Assembly (NCBI GenBank): GCA_035719045.1
Contig: DASTGO010000417.1
Coordinates: 1 to 16,349, forward strand
DNA length: 16,349 nucleotides
DNA from: DASTGO01 sp035719045
Lineage (GTDB): Bacteria; Actinomycetota; Actinomycetes; Actinomycetales; Kineosporiaceae
Reading direction: 5' to 3'
The position numbers and the translations under genes were made by a program. Shown in pieces: positions 6,694 to 13,226 of the stretch; the stretch's first letter is position 1, and every line of letters begins with the position of its first letter. Below the pieces are notes generated by a model. It worked only from the letters and a program-made list of their open reading frames with translations. It searched no databases and was not told the DNA's origin.

Positions 6694-7161
6694 ATGTGGG
6701 TGAGCACCGGCCCCTCCGCCTTCGCCAGCCCGCTGCCGCCCGCCCGGCATCGGCCACCGCGGGACTGCCCGGTCTGCGCCGGACACCTGGAGGTCACCCA
6801 GCTGGGGTGCCCCTCCTGCGGGACGGGGTTGACCGGCCGGTTCCGGCCCTGCGAGTTCTGCGGGCTGGACGACGCCGATCGGGAGGTGCTCACGGTGTTC
6901 CTCGCCTCGAGGGGGAACATGAAGGACCTGGAACGCCACCTCGGGGTGAGCTACCCGACCGCCCGGGCCCGGTTCGACGACCTCCTGCGCAGGTTGGGCC
7001 TGGCGAACGGATCCGGCACCCGGGAACGCGCCACGGATGCCCGGGAGCGCGGCACCGAGACTCGCGAGCGCAGCGTGGAGAAGCTCGACACCCTGCGTGC
7101 GCTCGCCAAGGGCGAACTCGACGTGGACGAGGCAAGGCAGCGCCTCGGCGGGACCGACTGA
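6694..7161 (+). CDS. DUF2089 zinc-ribbon / helix-turn-helix regulator
   Basis: A 155-residue protein of the DUF2089 family. The zinc ribbon has C25-x2-C28 (CPVC) and C39-x2-C42 (CPSC), and a third pair C53-x2-C56 (CEFC) is present. A sigma-70 region-4-like helix-turn-helix follows (REVLTVFLASRGNMKDLERH, then LGVSYPTARARFDDLLRRLG, about 63-102). An Arg/Glu-rich repetitive linker (RERATDARERGTETRERSVE) leads to a SHOCT-like C-terminus (LDTLRALAKGELDVDEARQR). DUF2089 genes are commonly paired with a SHOCT/DUF4097 gene, as here, in a two-gene operon with a 4-base gap and presumably coupled translation. It is likely the operon's own DNA-binding regulator. No strong Shine-Dalgarno precedes the ATG. 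Confidence 0.88.
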   Translation: MWVSTGPSAFASPLPPARHRPPRDCPVCAGHLEVTQLGCPSCGTGLTGRFRPCEFCGLDDADREVLTVFLASRGNMKDLERHLGVSYPTARARFDDLLRRLGLANGSGTRERATDARERGTETRERSVEKLDTLRALAKGELDVDEARQRLGGTD

Positions 7162-7162
7162 C

Positions 7163-7189
7163 GGCCGGAGCCCCTGCGGAACTCCGGCC
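7163..7189 (+). terminator. Intrinsic terminator 1 of the DUF2089 operon
   Basis: An 8-bp stem GGCCGGAG (7163-7170) and CTCCGGCC (7182-7189) with an 11-base loop begins directly after the DUF2089 stop codon. Confidence 0.7.
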
Positions 7190-7205
7190 CTCGTCGTCGT
7201 ACAGA

Positions 7206-7238
7206 CCCGGCCCCGGCTCCTGGATGACCGGGGCCGGG
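7206..7238 (+). terminator. Intrinsic terminator 2 of the DUF2089 operon
   Basis: A perfect 11-bp GC-only stem CCCGGCCCCGG (7206-7216) and CCGGGGCCGGG (7228-7238) encloses an 11-base loop. It stands in tandem with the hairpin just upstream. Confidence 0.75.
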
Positions 7239-7627
7239 GACCTACCCCGGCCCGCCGTATCCGTCCCCACCGCTCGTTCGACGGAGGGGACGGCGTCAGA
7301 CGTTCGGGAGGAGAACGCCTGCGGCGGATGCACCACCACCCCCATGCCGGCGGGAGGGTCCGACTGGTTGGGGGTGATGGTGGCCCGGGCTAGCGCATTC
7401 GCGGGGCCTCCCGTTCCCCACGACCGCACCCGGCGTCTGTGTAGGTCGACATCGGAGATCCGCCCTTGGAGACCGGGAGGAATCGGGCCGATGTGGCGAC
7501 CGTTGGCGAGAGCCACTCTAGGATCACCCGTCGCGATCTGCAAGAAATTCGAGCACACTGACTCTGCGACATGTCGCATGCAATTCCGAGTGTGAAGGTG
7601 AAGCGGTTCCCAGCTGATGGTTGACCT
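7239..7627. other. Intergenic region upstream of the small XRE gene
   Basis: About 390 bases with no credible gene on either strand; the open frames lack recognisable motifs. The only clear structure is the 14-bp palindrome at 7565-7578. Confidence 0.5.
7565..7578. promoter_or_regulatory. 14-bp palindrome, candidate operator of the small XRE gene
   Basis: TGCGACATGTCGCA is a perfect palindrome 49 bases upstream of the XRE start. Small XRE regulators commonly autoregulate by binding such a site. It differs from the ATGCACGTGCAT site near 3340. Binding is inferred. Confidence 0.45.
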
Positions 7628-7873
7628 GTGTCCGACTCGCTTGCGCTGGTGATCGCCCGAGCCATCCGGGCGGAACGGGCTCGCGCCGGCCTCTCACAGG
7701 CCGAGCTCGCCGAGCGCGTGGGCGTCCACCGCGCGACCGTCGGAGCGATCGAGACCGTCACCCGCCGGGTCTACGCCGACGAACTCGCCGACTTCTGCGA
7801 GGCGCTGGGCGTGACCTTTGCCGAGCTGATGTCCCGGGCCTCTCCCGAGGACAAGCGCCGACTCGGGATCTGA
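7628..7873 (+). CDS. Small XRE-family transcriptional regulator
   Basis: An 81-residue single-domain protein, nearly all of it an HTH_3 fold: ARAIRAERARAGLSQAELAE, then RVGVHRATVGAIETVTRRVY with the recognition helix, then ELADFCEALGVTFAELM. Its size matches compact phage-like or antitoxin-like XRE repressors. The GTG at 7628 is the first possible start, because an in-frame TGA lies two codons upstream. There is no good Shine-Dalgarno. A palindrome at 7565-7578 may be its operator. Its TGA directly abuts the stop of the convergent nitroreductase gene (TGATCA across both). Targets other than itself are unknown; no toxin gene adjoins it. Confidence 0.87.
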   Translation: MSDSLALVIARAIRAERARAGLSQAELAERVGVHRATVGAIETVTRRVYADELADFCEALGVTFAELMSRASPEDKRRLGI

Positions 7874-8947
7874 TCAGCCGAGCTGGTCCTCGCCGGCGTC
7901 CTCTCCCGGATCCGGCTGCCGGTCCTGCCCCGGCAGCGTCAGGCAGCGGCCACCCGGCCCGGGCCAGACCAGCACGTCGTCCAGCGCCCGCCGGGGCAGC
8001 GGCCGGGCGGTCCCGGCCGGGCAGCCCAGGCGCATCACGAGCTGCGGGATAGTCCCGTCGTCCAGCAGGGCCGCGACGGCAGCCCGGTGCCGGACGTCCT
8101 GGCACGGTCCGTTGGCGAATCCGGCCGCAACCCCCTCGGCGGTGGCCACCAGGAGCATCCGCTGCAGCGCCTGCCCCGCGGCCAGTCGGCCGGCCTGGTC
8201 GTCCGCTGCGGTGGACAGGACGGCCACCGCCGGCGCTGCCAGGAGCAGGGCGGCGTCGCGGGCGGCGATCCGACGGCCGATGAGTCCCCGTCGCAGCGCC
8301 ATCCGGGCCGGGAGCACCCTGATCGCGGCGGCCGGGATGCCGTCCCCCCGCCACCGCGGCCGCAGCCAGCGTGCCAGTTCCGCCCGCCGCTCCCGGTCGG
8401 TTGACAGGTCCCGCGCACTCGCCCGGACCAGGGTGGCCAGCAGGGGCACGTCCTGCGGGGCGAGCAGGTGCAGCCGGGCACCCTCCGCGGCAGCCTCCGC
8501 GACCAGCCGGGACAGCAGCGCCGGCGAGGGCTTGCGCGCGGTGAAGTCCCGCCGCCAGGTGTGCCGCACGGGCACGGCAGCGTCCAGCCCGGAGAACGCG
8601 GCATCCACCGCACCCTCGACGAACAGCACCCGGGCCAGCAGGTCCGGACGGGCCGGGTCGGGCAGGACCTCCACGACGGTGTCCACCAGATGCTCCGCGG
8701 CGGCCACCCGCAACGTCAGCAGGGCGGCTCCGCAACTGATCACGAGTTCGCGGCCGCCGGGATCGCCGAGCAGCAGGCCCCTCTCCCGGACCTGGTTGAG
8801 CTCGACCCCACCGGCCAGGCCTGGATCATCCGCACAGGCCAGCGCGCTCCACGACCAGGGCTGGGTGTTGTGGGTCGAGGGTGCGAGCCCGGCCCGGGAC
8901 ACCAGGTCCCGGACGAGGGCCACGGGAACGTTCATCCGGGTGTCCAC
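7874..8947 (-). CDS. Acg-family FMN-binding nitroreductase-like protein
   Basis: A 357-residue protein resembling the actinobacterial Acg family (Mycobacterium tuberculosis Rv2032 type). It has an N-terminal APSTHNTQPWSW motif (residues 22-33), then GRELVISCGAALLTLRVAAA, a TWRRDF segment near 150, and a second nitroreductase-like half (MLLVATAEGVAAGFANGP, then QLVMRLGCPAG). Acg proteins are internally duplicated nitroreductase folds that bind FMN but may not be active reductases, and in mycobacteria they are induced by hypoxia or dormancy. The GTG at 8947 is fixed by a perfect AGGAGG with a 6-base spacer. It follows the TetR gene on the same strand with a 56-base gap, so the two probably form an operon. 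A redox or flavin-storage role is inferred. Confidence 0.88.
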   Translation of the reverse strand: MDTRMNVPVALVRDLVSRAGLAPSTHNTQPWSWSALACADDPGLAGGVELNQVRERGLLLGDPGGRELVISCGAALLTLRVAAAEHLVDTVVEVLPDPARPDLLARVLFVEGAVDAAFSGLDAAVPVRHTWRRDFTARKPSPALLSRLVAEAAAEGARLHLLAPQDVPLLATLVRASARDLSTDRERRAELARWLRPRWRGDGIPAAAIRVLPARMALRRGLIGRRIAARDAALLLAAPAVAVLSTAADDQAGRLAAGQALQRMLLVATAEGVAAGFANGPCQDVRHRAAVAALLDDGTIPQLVMRLGCPAGTARPLPRRALDDVLVWPGPGGRCLTLPGQDRQPDPGEDAGEDQLG

Positions 8948-9003
8948 GGCCGACCTCCTCGGGCGATGCGCAGCCCGCCCGGCGCGCCGCTGCCCCGGGC
9001 GGA

Positions 9004-9642
9004 CTACAGCCCAGGGCCCATCCTCGGCGGGAGGTGTTCGGCGGGGGCAGGACGGAGGTCATCCGCGGCTCCCGCCAGCGGCGACCTCACCAGCCGGGCG
9101 TACAGGCGGGAGGCGGTGGCGACCGGGTCCAGGCCGTCACGGCCCCAGGCGACCAGGGCGGCCCGGGCCACCGCCAGCGCCACGTTGGCCACCGCCTGGG
9201 CGGCGAGCCGGTGCGCCGGATCGTCCCCCCACCGGCCCACCAGATGGGCGGCCACGGCGTCCTCGTAGTCCCGGTCGGTGCGGGCGTCCAGTTCCCGGAT
9301 CGCCTCCGAGCCGGCCACCAGGCCGTAGCGGCCACGGCGGAACTGCGAGTCCGCCTGGGAGCGGATGCCCTCGACCAGCAGCCGGCAGACATCCGCCACG
9401 TCGTCCCCGCCATCCGGCAACCGGGACAGCTCCTCGCCGAACCGCTGCAGGTTGCTCGCGTGGTCGGGGAAGACGGCCGACGCCTTGGACGGGAAGTGCA
9501 GGAAGAAGGTGCGCGCGCTCACCCCGGCGCCGTGGGCGATCTCCTCGACCGTGGTGGCCTCCACCCCCTGGGCGGTGAACAGCCGCATCGCGGACTCCGC
9601 CAGGGCCTGCCGGGTGGCGGCCCGTCGCTCCTCCCGCTTCAT
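9004..9642 (-). CDS. TetR-family transcriptional regulator
   Basis: A 212-residue protein. The N-terminal TetR helix-turn-helix is complete: ATRQALAESAMRLFTAQGVE, then ATTVEEIAHGAGVSARTFFL, then HFPSKASAVF, about residues 9-60. The remaining helices form a ligand-binding and dimerisation domain with no recognisable ligand type (ending LVAWGRDGLDPVATASRLYA). The ATG at 9642 has no Shine-Dalgarno but lies 6 bases after TACTCT (complement of 9649-9654), a TAnnnT -10, which suggests leaderless translation. Two mirror-image 21-bp repeats occupy the divergent region, one over this promoter and one over that of the lyase gene. It probably represses itself with the nitroreductase gene and also the lyase-kinase operon. 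Confidence 0.94.
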   Translation of the reverse strand: MKREERRAATRQALAESAMRLFTAQGVEATTVEEIAHGAGVSARTFFLHFPSKASAVFPDHASNLQRFGEELSRLPDGGDDVADVCRLLVEGIRSQADSQFRRGRYGLVAGSEAIRELDARTDRDYEDAVAAHLVGRWGDDPAHRLAAQAVANVALAVARAALVAWGRDGLDPVATASRLYARLVRSPLAGAADDLRPAPAEHLPPRMGPGL

Positions 9643-9648
9643 CGGGCC

Positions 9649-9654
9649 AGAGTA
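9649..9654 (-). promoter_or_regulatory. Leaderless -10 element of the TetR gene
   Basis: TACTCT on the minus strand (TAnnnT) stands 6 bases before the TetR ATG, and no ribosome-binding site is present. No good -35 was found; the mirrored operator lies immediately upstream of the -10. Confidence 0.45.
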
Positions 9655-9656
9655 CG

Positions 9657-9677
9657 AGTGCAGTCAGTGAAGAGAAA
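9657..9677. promoter_or_regulatory. TetR operator candidate, copy 1 (inverted relative to copy 2)
   Basis: AGTGCAGTCAGTGAAGAGAAA is matched at 19 of 21 positions, as the reverse complement, by the site at 9738-9758. It starts 2 bases upstream of the TetR -10, where a bound repressor would block initiation. Confidence 0.66.
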
Positions 9678-9715
9678 GGGGCTGCCCAAAACTCAGGACC
9701 AGGCAAGATCAGTGC

Positions 9716-9744
9716 TTGACGAGGCGAGCGCCAGCGATTTCACT
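9716..9744 (+). promoter_or_regulatory. Candidate promoter of the lyase-kinase operon
   Basis: TTGACG (9716-9721) is followed after 17 bases by TTCACT (9739-9744), a weak -10. Initiation would fall near 9751, inside operator copy 2, leaving a leader of about 26 bases before the GTG at 9777. Confidence 0.45.
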
Positions 9745-9758
9745 TCACTCACTGCACT
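9738..9758. promoter_or_regulatory. TetR operator candidate, copy 2
   Basis: TTTCACTTCACTCACTGCACT is the mirror partner of the site at 9657-9677 (19 of 21 matches). It overlaps the predicted -10 and start point of the lyase operon and ends two bases before its Shine-Dalgarno. Confidence 0.66.
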
Positions 9759-9776
9759 GTGAGGAGGGTGACATCC

Positions 9777-11192
9777 GTGTTGGACAGCCCCGAAGAGTGG
9801 CAACGGCTGCTGGACGAGTTCTACCCGTACCGGGAGCGGTTCGAGACCATCCGGCAGATGCCGGCCGCCGGCCGCAGCCGTGAGGAGATCCTCGCCGACC
9901 TGCGCTGGATGGCCGAGCGCGAGGACGAGATGGGCTTCGCGGGACGGATGTCCGGGTCGGTGTACCACGGCGACCACGAGCACTACCGGTTCCTGGTCGA
10001 GGCGTTCGGGCTGTTCGCGCACGCCAACGTCCTGCAGCGCGACGTGTACCCCTCGGCCACCAAGTTCGAGGCCGAGATCGTCGCGATGTGCCTGAGCATG
10101 CTGCACGGCGAGGCCGCCGAGGACGCCTGCGGAGTGCTCACCTCCGGGGGCTCGGAGAGCCTGATCACCCAGATGGTCACCTACCGGGACGCCGCCGCGG
10201 CCGAGCGCGGGGTGAGCGAGCCGGAGATCATCATGCCGGTGACCGGGCACTGCTCCCTCGACAAGGGCGCCCACTACTTCGGGATCAAGCTCGTGTACGC
10301 CCCGCTGCGCGACGACTTCAAGGTCGACGTGGACTGGGTCGCCGAGCACGTCACCCCGAACACCGTCGCCCTGTTCGGGTCCGCCGGGAACTACCCGCAC
10401 GGGCTGATCGACGACATCCCGGCGCTGGGGCGGATCGCCCAGGAGCACGGGATCGGCCTGCACGTCGACGGCTGCCTGGGCGGGTTCATCCTGCCGTGGG
10501 GCGAGCGCCTGGGATACGACGTGCCCCCGTTCGACTTCCGGGTCCCCGGGGTCACCTCGATGTCGGTGGACCCGCACAAGTTCGGCTACGGGCTCAAGGG
10601 CACCAGCGTCGTGCTGTACGCCAGCAAGCACCTGCGCCGGTACCAGTTCTTCACCGCGCCGGAATGGCCGGGCGGCACCTACATCTCCCCCGGGATGTCC
10701 GGCAGCCGGTCCGGCGGCCTGATCGCCTCCACCTGGGCGGCGATGGTCTCCCTCGGCGAGAAGGGGTACCTGGAGATCGCCGAGCGGGTGTTCGCCACCG
10801 CCGCGAAACTGCGGGACGGGGTGGCCGCGACCGACGGGCTGGCCGTGATCGGCGACCCGCTGTTCAACATCGCGTTCACCACGACGGACCCGGCCGAGCT
10901 GGACATCTTCCATGTCAACGACTTCCTGGCCCAGCGGGGCTGGCGGCTGAACGGCCTGCAGCACCCGCCCGCGGTGCACTTCTGCGTCACCCGGCCCGCC
11001 ACCCAGGAGGGTGTGGTCGAGCAGTTCCTGGCCGATCTCGCCGAGGCCGTCGCCTACGCCCGCGCCCAGGAGCCCGGCAAGGCGCGCAGCGGCGCCCTCT
11101 ACGGCCTGTCCGGGGCGGGGCCGGAGGGCGTCACCATGGCGCGCACCCTGCTCTCCGGGGCGCTGGACGCGTTCTACGAGCCGGCGCCATGA
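9777..11192 (+). CDS. PLP-dependent sphingosine-1-phosphate-lyase-like decarboxylase-fold enzyme
   Basis: A 471-residue fold-type I PLP enzyme of the Pyridoxal_deC group, most like sphingosine-1-phosphate lyase. Motifs include HANVLQRDVYPSATKFEAEI (82-101), the phosphate-loop-like TSGGSES (122-128), GLHVDGCLGGFILPWG with Asp231 for the pyridine nitrogen, and SVDPHKFGYGLKGTSVVLY with PLP lysine K268. A second lysine, K274, is six residues on, the same spacing as the lysine pair in lyases of this family. RRYQFFTAPEWPGGTYISPG then SRSGGLIASTWAAMV also follow the lyase pattern. The GTG at 9777 is chosen because GAGGAGG lies 9 bases upstream; GTG 9759 and 9768 lie before or within that site. No membrane anchor is present, so it should be soluble. 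It heads an operon with an FGGY kinase, which suggests cleavage of a phosphorylated substrate. The natural substrate is unknown; a plain amino-acid decarboxylase is the alternative. Confidence 0.86.
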   Translation: MLDSPEEWQRLLDEFYPYRERFETIRQMPAAGRSREEILADLRWMAEREDEMGFAGRMSGSVYHGDHEHYRFLVEAFGLFAHANVLQRDVYPSATKFEAEIVAMCLSMLHGEAAEDACGVLTSGGSESLITQMVTYRDAAAAERGVSEPEIIMPVTGHCSLDKGAHYFGIKLVYAPLRDDFKVDVDWVAEHVTPNTVALFGSAGNYPHGLIDDIPALGRIAQEHGIGLHVDGCLGGFILPWGERLGYDVPPFDFRVPGVTSMSVDPHKFGYGLKGTSVVLYASKHLRRYQFFTAPEWPGGTYISPGMSGSRSGGLIASTWAAMVSLGEKGYLEIAERVFATAAKLRDGVAATDGLAVIGDPLFNIAFTTTDPAELDIFHVNDFLAQRGWRLNGLQHPPAVHFCVTRPATQEGVVEQFLADLAEAVAYARAQEPGKARSGALYGLSGAGPEGVTMARTLLSGALDAFYEPAP

Positions 11193-11257
11193 GCGGGGAG
11201 AGCATGACCCGGCCCGGCGTGGCAGGTCCGGCCAGGACCGGCGGGGAGAGGGTGTGA
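11189..11257 (+). CDS. 22-codon bridging ORF coupling lyase and kinase translation
   Basis: A mini-ORF begins at ATG 11189, overlapping the lyase stop as ATGA. It ends with TGA at 11255-11257, overlapping the kinase GTG start as GTGA. It encodes MSGESMTRPGVAGPARTGGE then RV. A GGGGAG sits 5 bases before its internal ATG (codon 6), and another GGGGAG near its end serves the kinase. The peptide resembles no known family. The most likely role is to carry ribosomes across the gap between the two genes (translational coupling). It could be coincidental, since ATGA overlaps are common in high-GC operons. Confidence 0.4.
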   Translation: MSGESMTRPGVAGPARTGGERV

Positions 11258-12846
11258 GCGTGGTACCGGAACGCCCGGCCGTCGCGCCGGATGCGGCGTC
11301 CTCGTACGCCCTGGTGGTCGATCTCGGATCGACAGCGGTCAAGGTCGGGCTGGCCACCCTCACCGGCCGGGTGCACTGGCACGCCCAGCAGGACCTGGAG
11401 ACGGTGCTGTTCCCCGACGGCGGGGCCGAGCAGGACGCCCAGCACTGGTGGGAGGTCGTGCTCGGGCTGTCCGAGCAGGCCCTGGCCAGCGGCGCCTGTG
11501 ACCCGCGGGCGGTGGTCGCCGTCGCGGTGACCGGCCAGTGGTGTTCCACCGTCCCGGTCGACGGGGCCGGGGAACCGGTCGGGCCGTGCCTGATGTGGCT
11601 GGACAGCCGGGGCGGGGCCGAGGCGGTGCGCCGGGTGGGCGGTCCGGTGTCGGGGTACGCACCGGCCAAGCTGCTCACCTGGGTCCGGCACTCCGGCGGG
11701 GCCCCCTCCCTGGACGGCTGCGACCCGCTGGGGCACCGCTGGTGGCTGCAGACCCAGCGGCCGGACCTGCACGACAAGGCCCGCTGGCTGCTGGAACCTG
11801 TGGACTACCTGACCATGAGGTTCAGCGGCCTGGCGCACGCCACCGCCGCCTCGATGACGGCGTCCTGGCTGACCGACAACCGGACCCCGAACGCCACCGC
11901 CTATGACCCCACCCTGCTGCGGCTGGCTGGGGTCGACGCCGGCAAGCTGGCCCCGTTGCTGCCGAACGCTTCGGTGCAGGGCCGGCTGCTGCCGGAGCTG
12001 TCCCGGCGGCTCGGGCTGTCCCCGCAGACCGTGGTGATCAGCGGCATCCCGGACGCGCAGGCAGTGGCGGTCGGCTCGGGCGCGGTGCTGGACTTCGAGA
12101 CACACCTGTCCCTGGGCACCACGTCGTGGGTGTCCTGCCACGTGCCGTTCAAGAAGACCGATGTGATCAACCAGATCGCCGCGGTGCCCAGCTGCCTGCC
12201 CGGCAGCTACCTGGTGCTGAACAACCACGAGACGTCGGGGCGGTGCCTGCACTGGCTGCGGGACGTCCTGGACCCCAGCGGGCGCGGCGAGCACGTGCCG
12301 TTCGAGGCGCTCACCGAACTGGCGGCCGGATCACGGCCGGGATCCGGCGGGGTGATCTTCACCCCCTGGCTGGCCGGGGAGCGGACCCCGATCGCCGACC
12401 GCAACGCCCGGGGCGGGTTCCACAACGTGTCCCTGTCCACCACCCGGGCGGACCTGGTCCGGGCGGTGCTGGAGGGGGTCGCGCTGAACGACCTGTGGAC
12501 CCACGAGGTGATGGAGAAGTACGCCGGGCGGAGGCTGGACCAGATCCGGGCGGTCGGCGGCGGGGCGCTGTCGGACCTGTGGTGCCAGATCCACGCCGAC
12601 GCCCTGGACCGGACCGTCGAGCGGGCCGCCGAGCCGAACGTCGCCGGACTGCGGGGAGTCGCCCTGGTCGCCGGGGTGGCACTGGGCTCGGTGGCCACCG
12701 AGCGGATCCGGGAGCTGGTCCCGGTCAGCGCCACGTTCCGGCCCGATCCGGCGGCCACGGCGGCCTACCGTCGCCTGTTCGCCGAGTTCCCGGGGCTGTA
12801 CCGGGCCCAGAAGAAGATGTTCGCCCGGCTCAACGCCCACGGCTGA
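11254..12846 (+). CDS. FGGY-family carbohydrate kinase (xylulokinase-like)
   Basis: A 530-residue ATP-dependent kinase of the FGGY family. The N-terminal lobe has the phosphate-1 motif VVDLGSTAVKVGLA (21-34) and the family signature AVTGQWCST (91-99) followed by GPCLMWLDSRGG. The catalytic-base region ISGIPDAQAVAVGSGA holds Asp267. SLGTTSW (286-292), FTPWLAGERTPIAD (369-382) and GGGALSDLWCQIHADAL (435-451) are the phosphate-2 and adenosine-binding parts. Nothing essential is missing and the length is normal for xylulokinase-type members. The GTG at 11254 has GGGGAG 5 bases upstream; GTG at 11260 is a possible alternative. It follows the lyase gene after 61 bases, bridged by a 22-codon ORF. 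A polyol or ketose substrate is the family norm. The lyase partner suggests the phosphorylated product is then cleaved. Confidence 0.92.
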   Translation: MSVVPERPAVAPDAASSYALVVDLGSTAVKVGLATLTGRVHWHAQQDLETVLFPDGGAEQDAQHWWEVVLGLSEQALASGACDPRAVVAVAVTGQWCSTVPVDGAGEPVGPCLMWLDSRGGAEAVRRVGGPVSGYAPAKLLTWVRHSGGAPSLDGCDPLGHRWWLQTQRPDLHDKARWLLEPVDYLTMRFSGLAHATAASMTASWLTDNRTPNATAYDPTLLRLAGVDAGKLAPLLPNASVQGRLLPELSRRLGLSPQTVVISGIPDAQAVAVGSGAVLDFETHLSLGTTSWVSCHVPFKKTDVINQIAAVPSCLPGSYLVLNNHETSGRCLHWLRDVLDPSGRGEHVPFEALTELAAGSRPGSGGVIFTPWLAGERTPIADRNARGGFHNVSLSTTRADLVRAVLEGVALNDLWTHEVMEKYAGRRLDQIRAVGGGALSDLWCQIHADALDRTVERAAEPNVAGLRGVALVAGVALGSVATERIRELVPVSATFRPDPAATAAYRRLFAEFPGLYRAQKKMFARLNAHG

Positions 12847-13058
12847 CACCTGTCACGGCGGCCCCGCACCGGATCCGGTGTCCGGGAGCCCACGCGCCGT
12901 CGAGGCGGCGGGGACCGTCCGGGTGCTGCCGGGCCGGGCGGTCCGGGCGCCGCACTCGGGAACCGTCCGGCCACTGGGCGGGATCGTTCGGTCACATCAC
13001 TCGCACGGGGGTGCCGGTCGTCAGGGCCCGTCAGGTCGGTCATACGGGAGCAGAAGAA
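12847..13058. other. Intergenic region after the kinase gene
   Basis: About 210 bases with no gene. CACCGGATCCGGTG (12867-12880) is a perfect 14-bp palindrome shortly after the kinase stop and may contribute to termination. The repeated element ACCGTCCGG occurs twice between 12910 and 12970. Nothing else is recognised. Confidence 0.45.
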
Positions 13059-13091
13059 TGCGCCGGACCAGTGCGGAACCGGTCCGGCGCA
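13059..13091 (-). terminator. Intrinsic terminator of the Cys-rich peptide gene
   Basis: A perfect 11-bp stem TGCGCCGGACC (13059-13069) and GGTCCGGCGCA (13081-13091) encloses an 11-base loop. Read on the minus strand it is followed by TTCTTCTGC, a T-rich tail. It stands 24 bases past the stop of the gene at 13116-13226, supporting that gene as a real transcript. Confidence 0.75.
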
Positions 13092-13115
13092 GGGAGTTCG
13101 GTGGTCGAGGGCTGG

Positions 13116-13226
13116 TCAGTCGGCGTCGAATCCGTGGCAGATCGTGCCGTCGCACTCGTCACCCGAGCAGTCGCACATCTGGCAAACCCACTGACAGCTC
13201 TTCTGCTCGGCGGTGGAGCTGGGCAT
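13116..13226 (-). CDS. 36-residue Cys-rich peptide, unrecognised; candidate metal-binding peptide
   Basis: A short minus-strand ORF starting MPSSTAEQKSCQWVCQMCDC and ending with HGFDAD. Six cysteines (11, 15, 18, 20, 25, 30) form C-x3-C-x2-C-x-C-x4-C-x4-C, and His31 follows the last; the C-terminal half is acidic. About 32 of 36 codons end in G or C, as in true genes here. AAGGATGAG lies upstream of the ATG with a spacer near 9, and a terminator follows the stop. There is no signal peptide, so it would be cytosolic unless processed. It diverges from a P1B-type metal ATPase, which suggests metallothionein-like binding or a metal-sensing leader peptide. It matches no family I recognise and differs from mycobacterial MymT in spacing. 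A ribosomally made precursor peptide is an alternative, but no modification enzyme is nearby. Confidence 0.7.
   Translation of the reverse strand: MPSSTAEQKSCQWVCQMCDCSGDECDGTICHGFDAD

Noticed and set aside
6890..7579. Minus-strand frame over the DUF2089 gene and following gap
   Set aside because: No family resemblance, overlaps a recognised gene, and crosses two terminator hairpins.
9693..11777. 694-codon open frame on the minus strand opposite the lyase and kinase
   Set aside because: It is an antisense shadow of two strongly supported genes. High G/C at third positions suppresses stops on the opposite strand, and its translation shows no domain motifs.
12867..12880. CACCGGATCCGGTG palindrome as a regulator-binding site
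   Set aside because: It sits just after the kinase stop in GC-rich DNA and is more simply part of a terminator; there is no repeat of it elsewhere in the window.
13116..13226. Cys-rich peptide as a ribosomally made, modified natural product
   Set aside because: No radical-SAM, YcaO, lanthipeptide synthetase or peptidase gene is in the window, so the metal-binding reading was preferred. It remains possible if such genes lie elsewhere.
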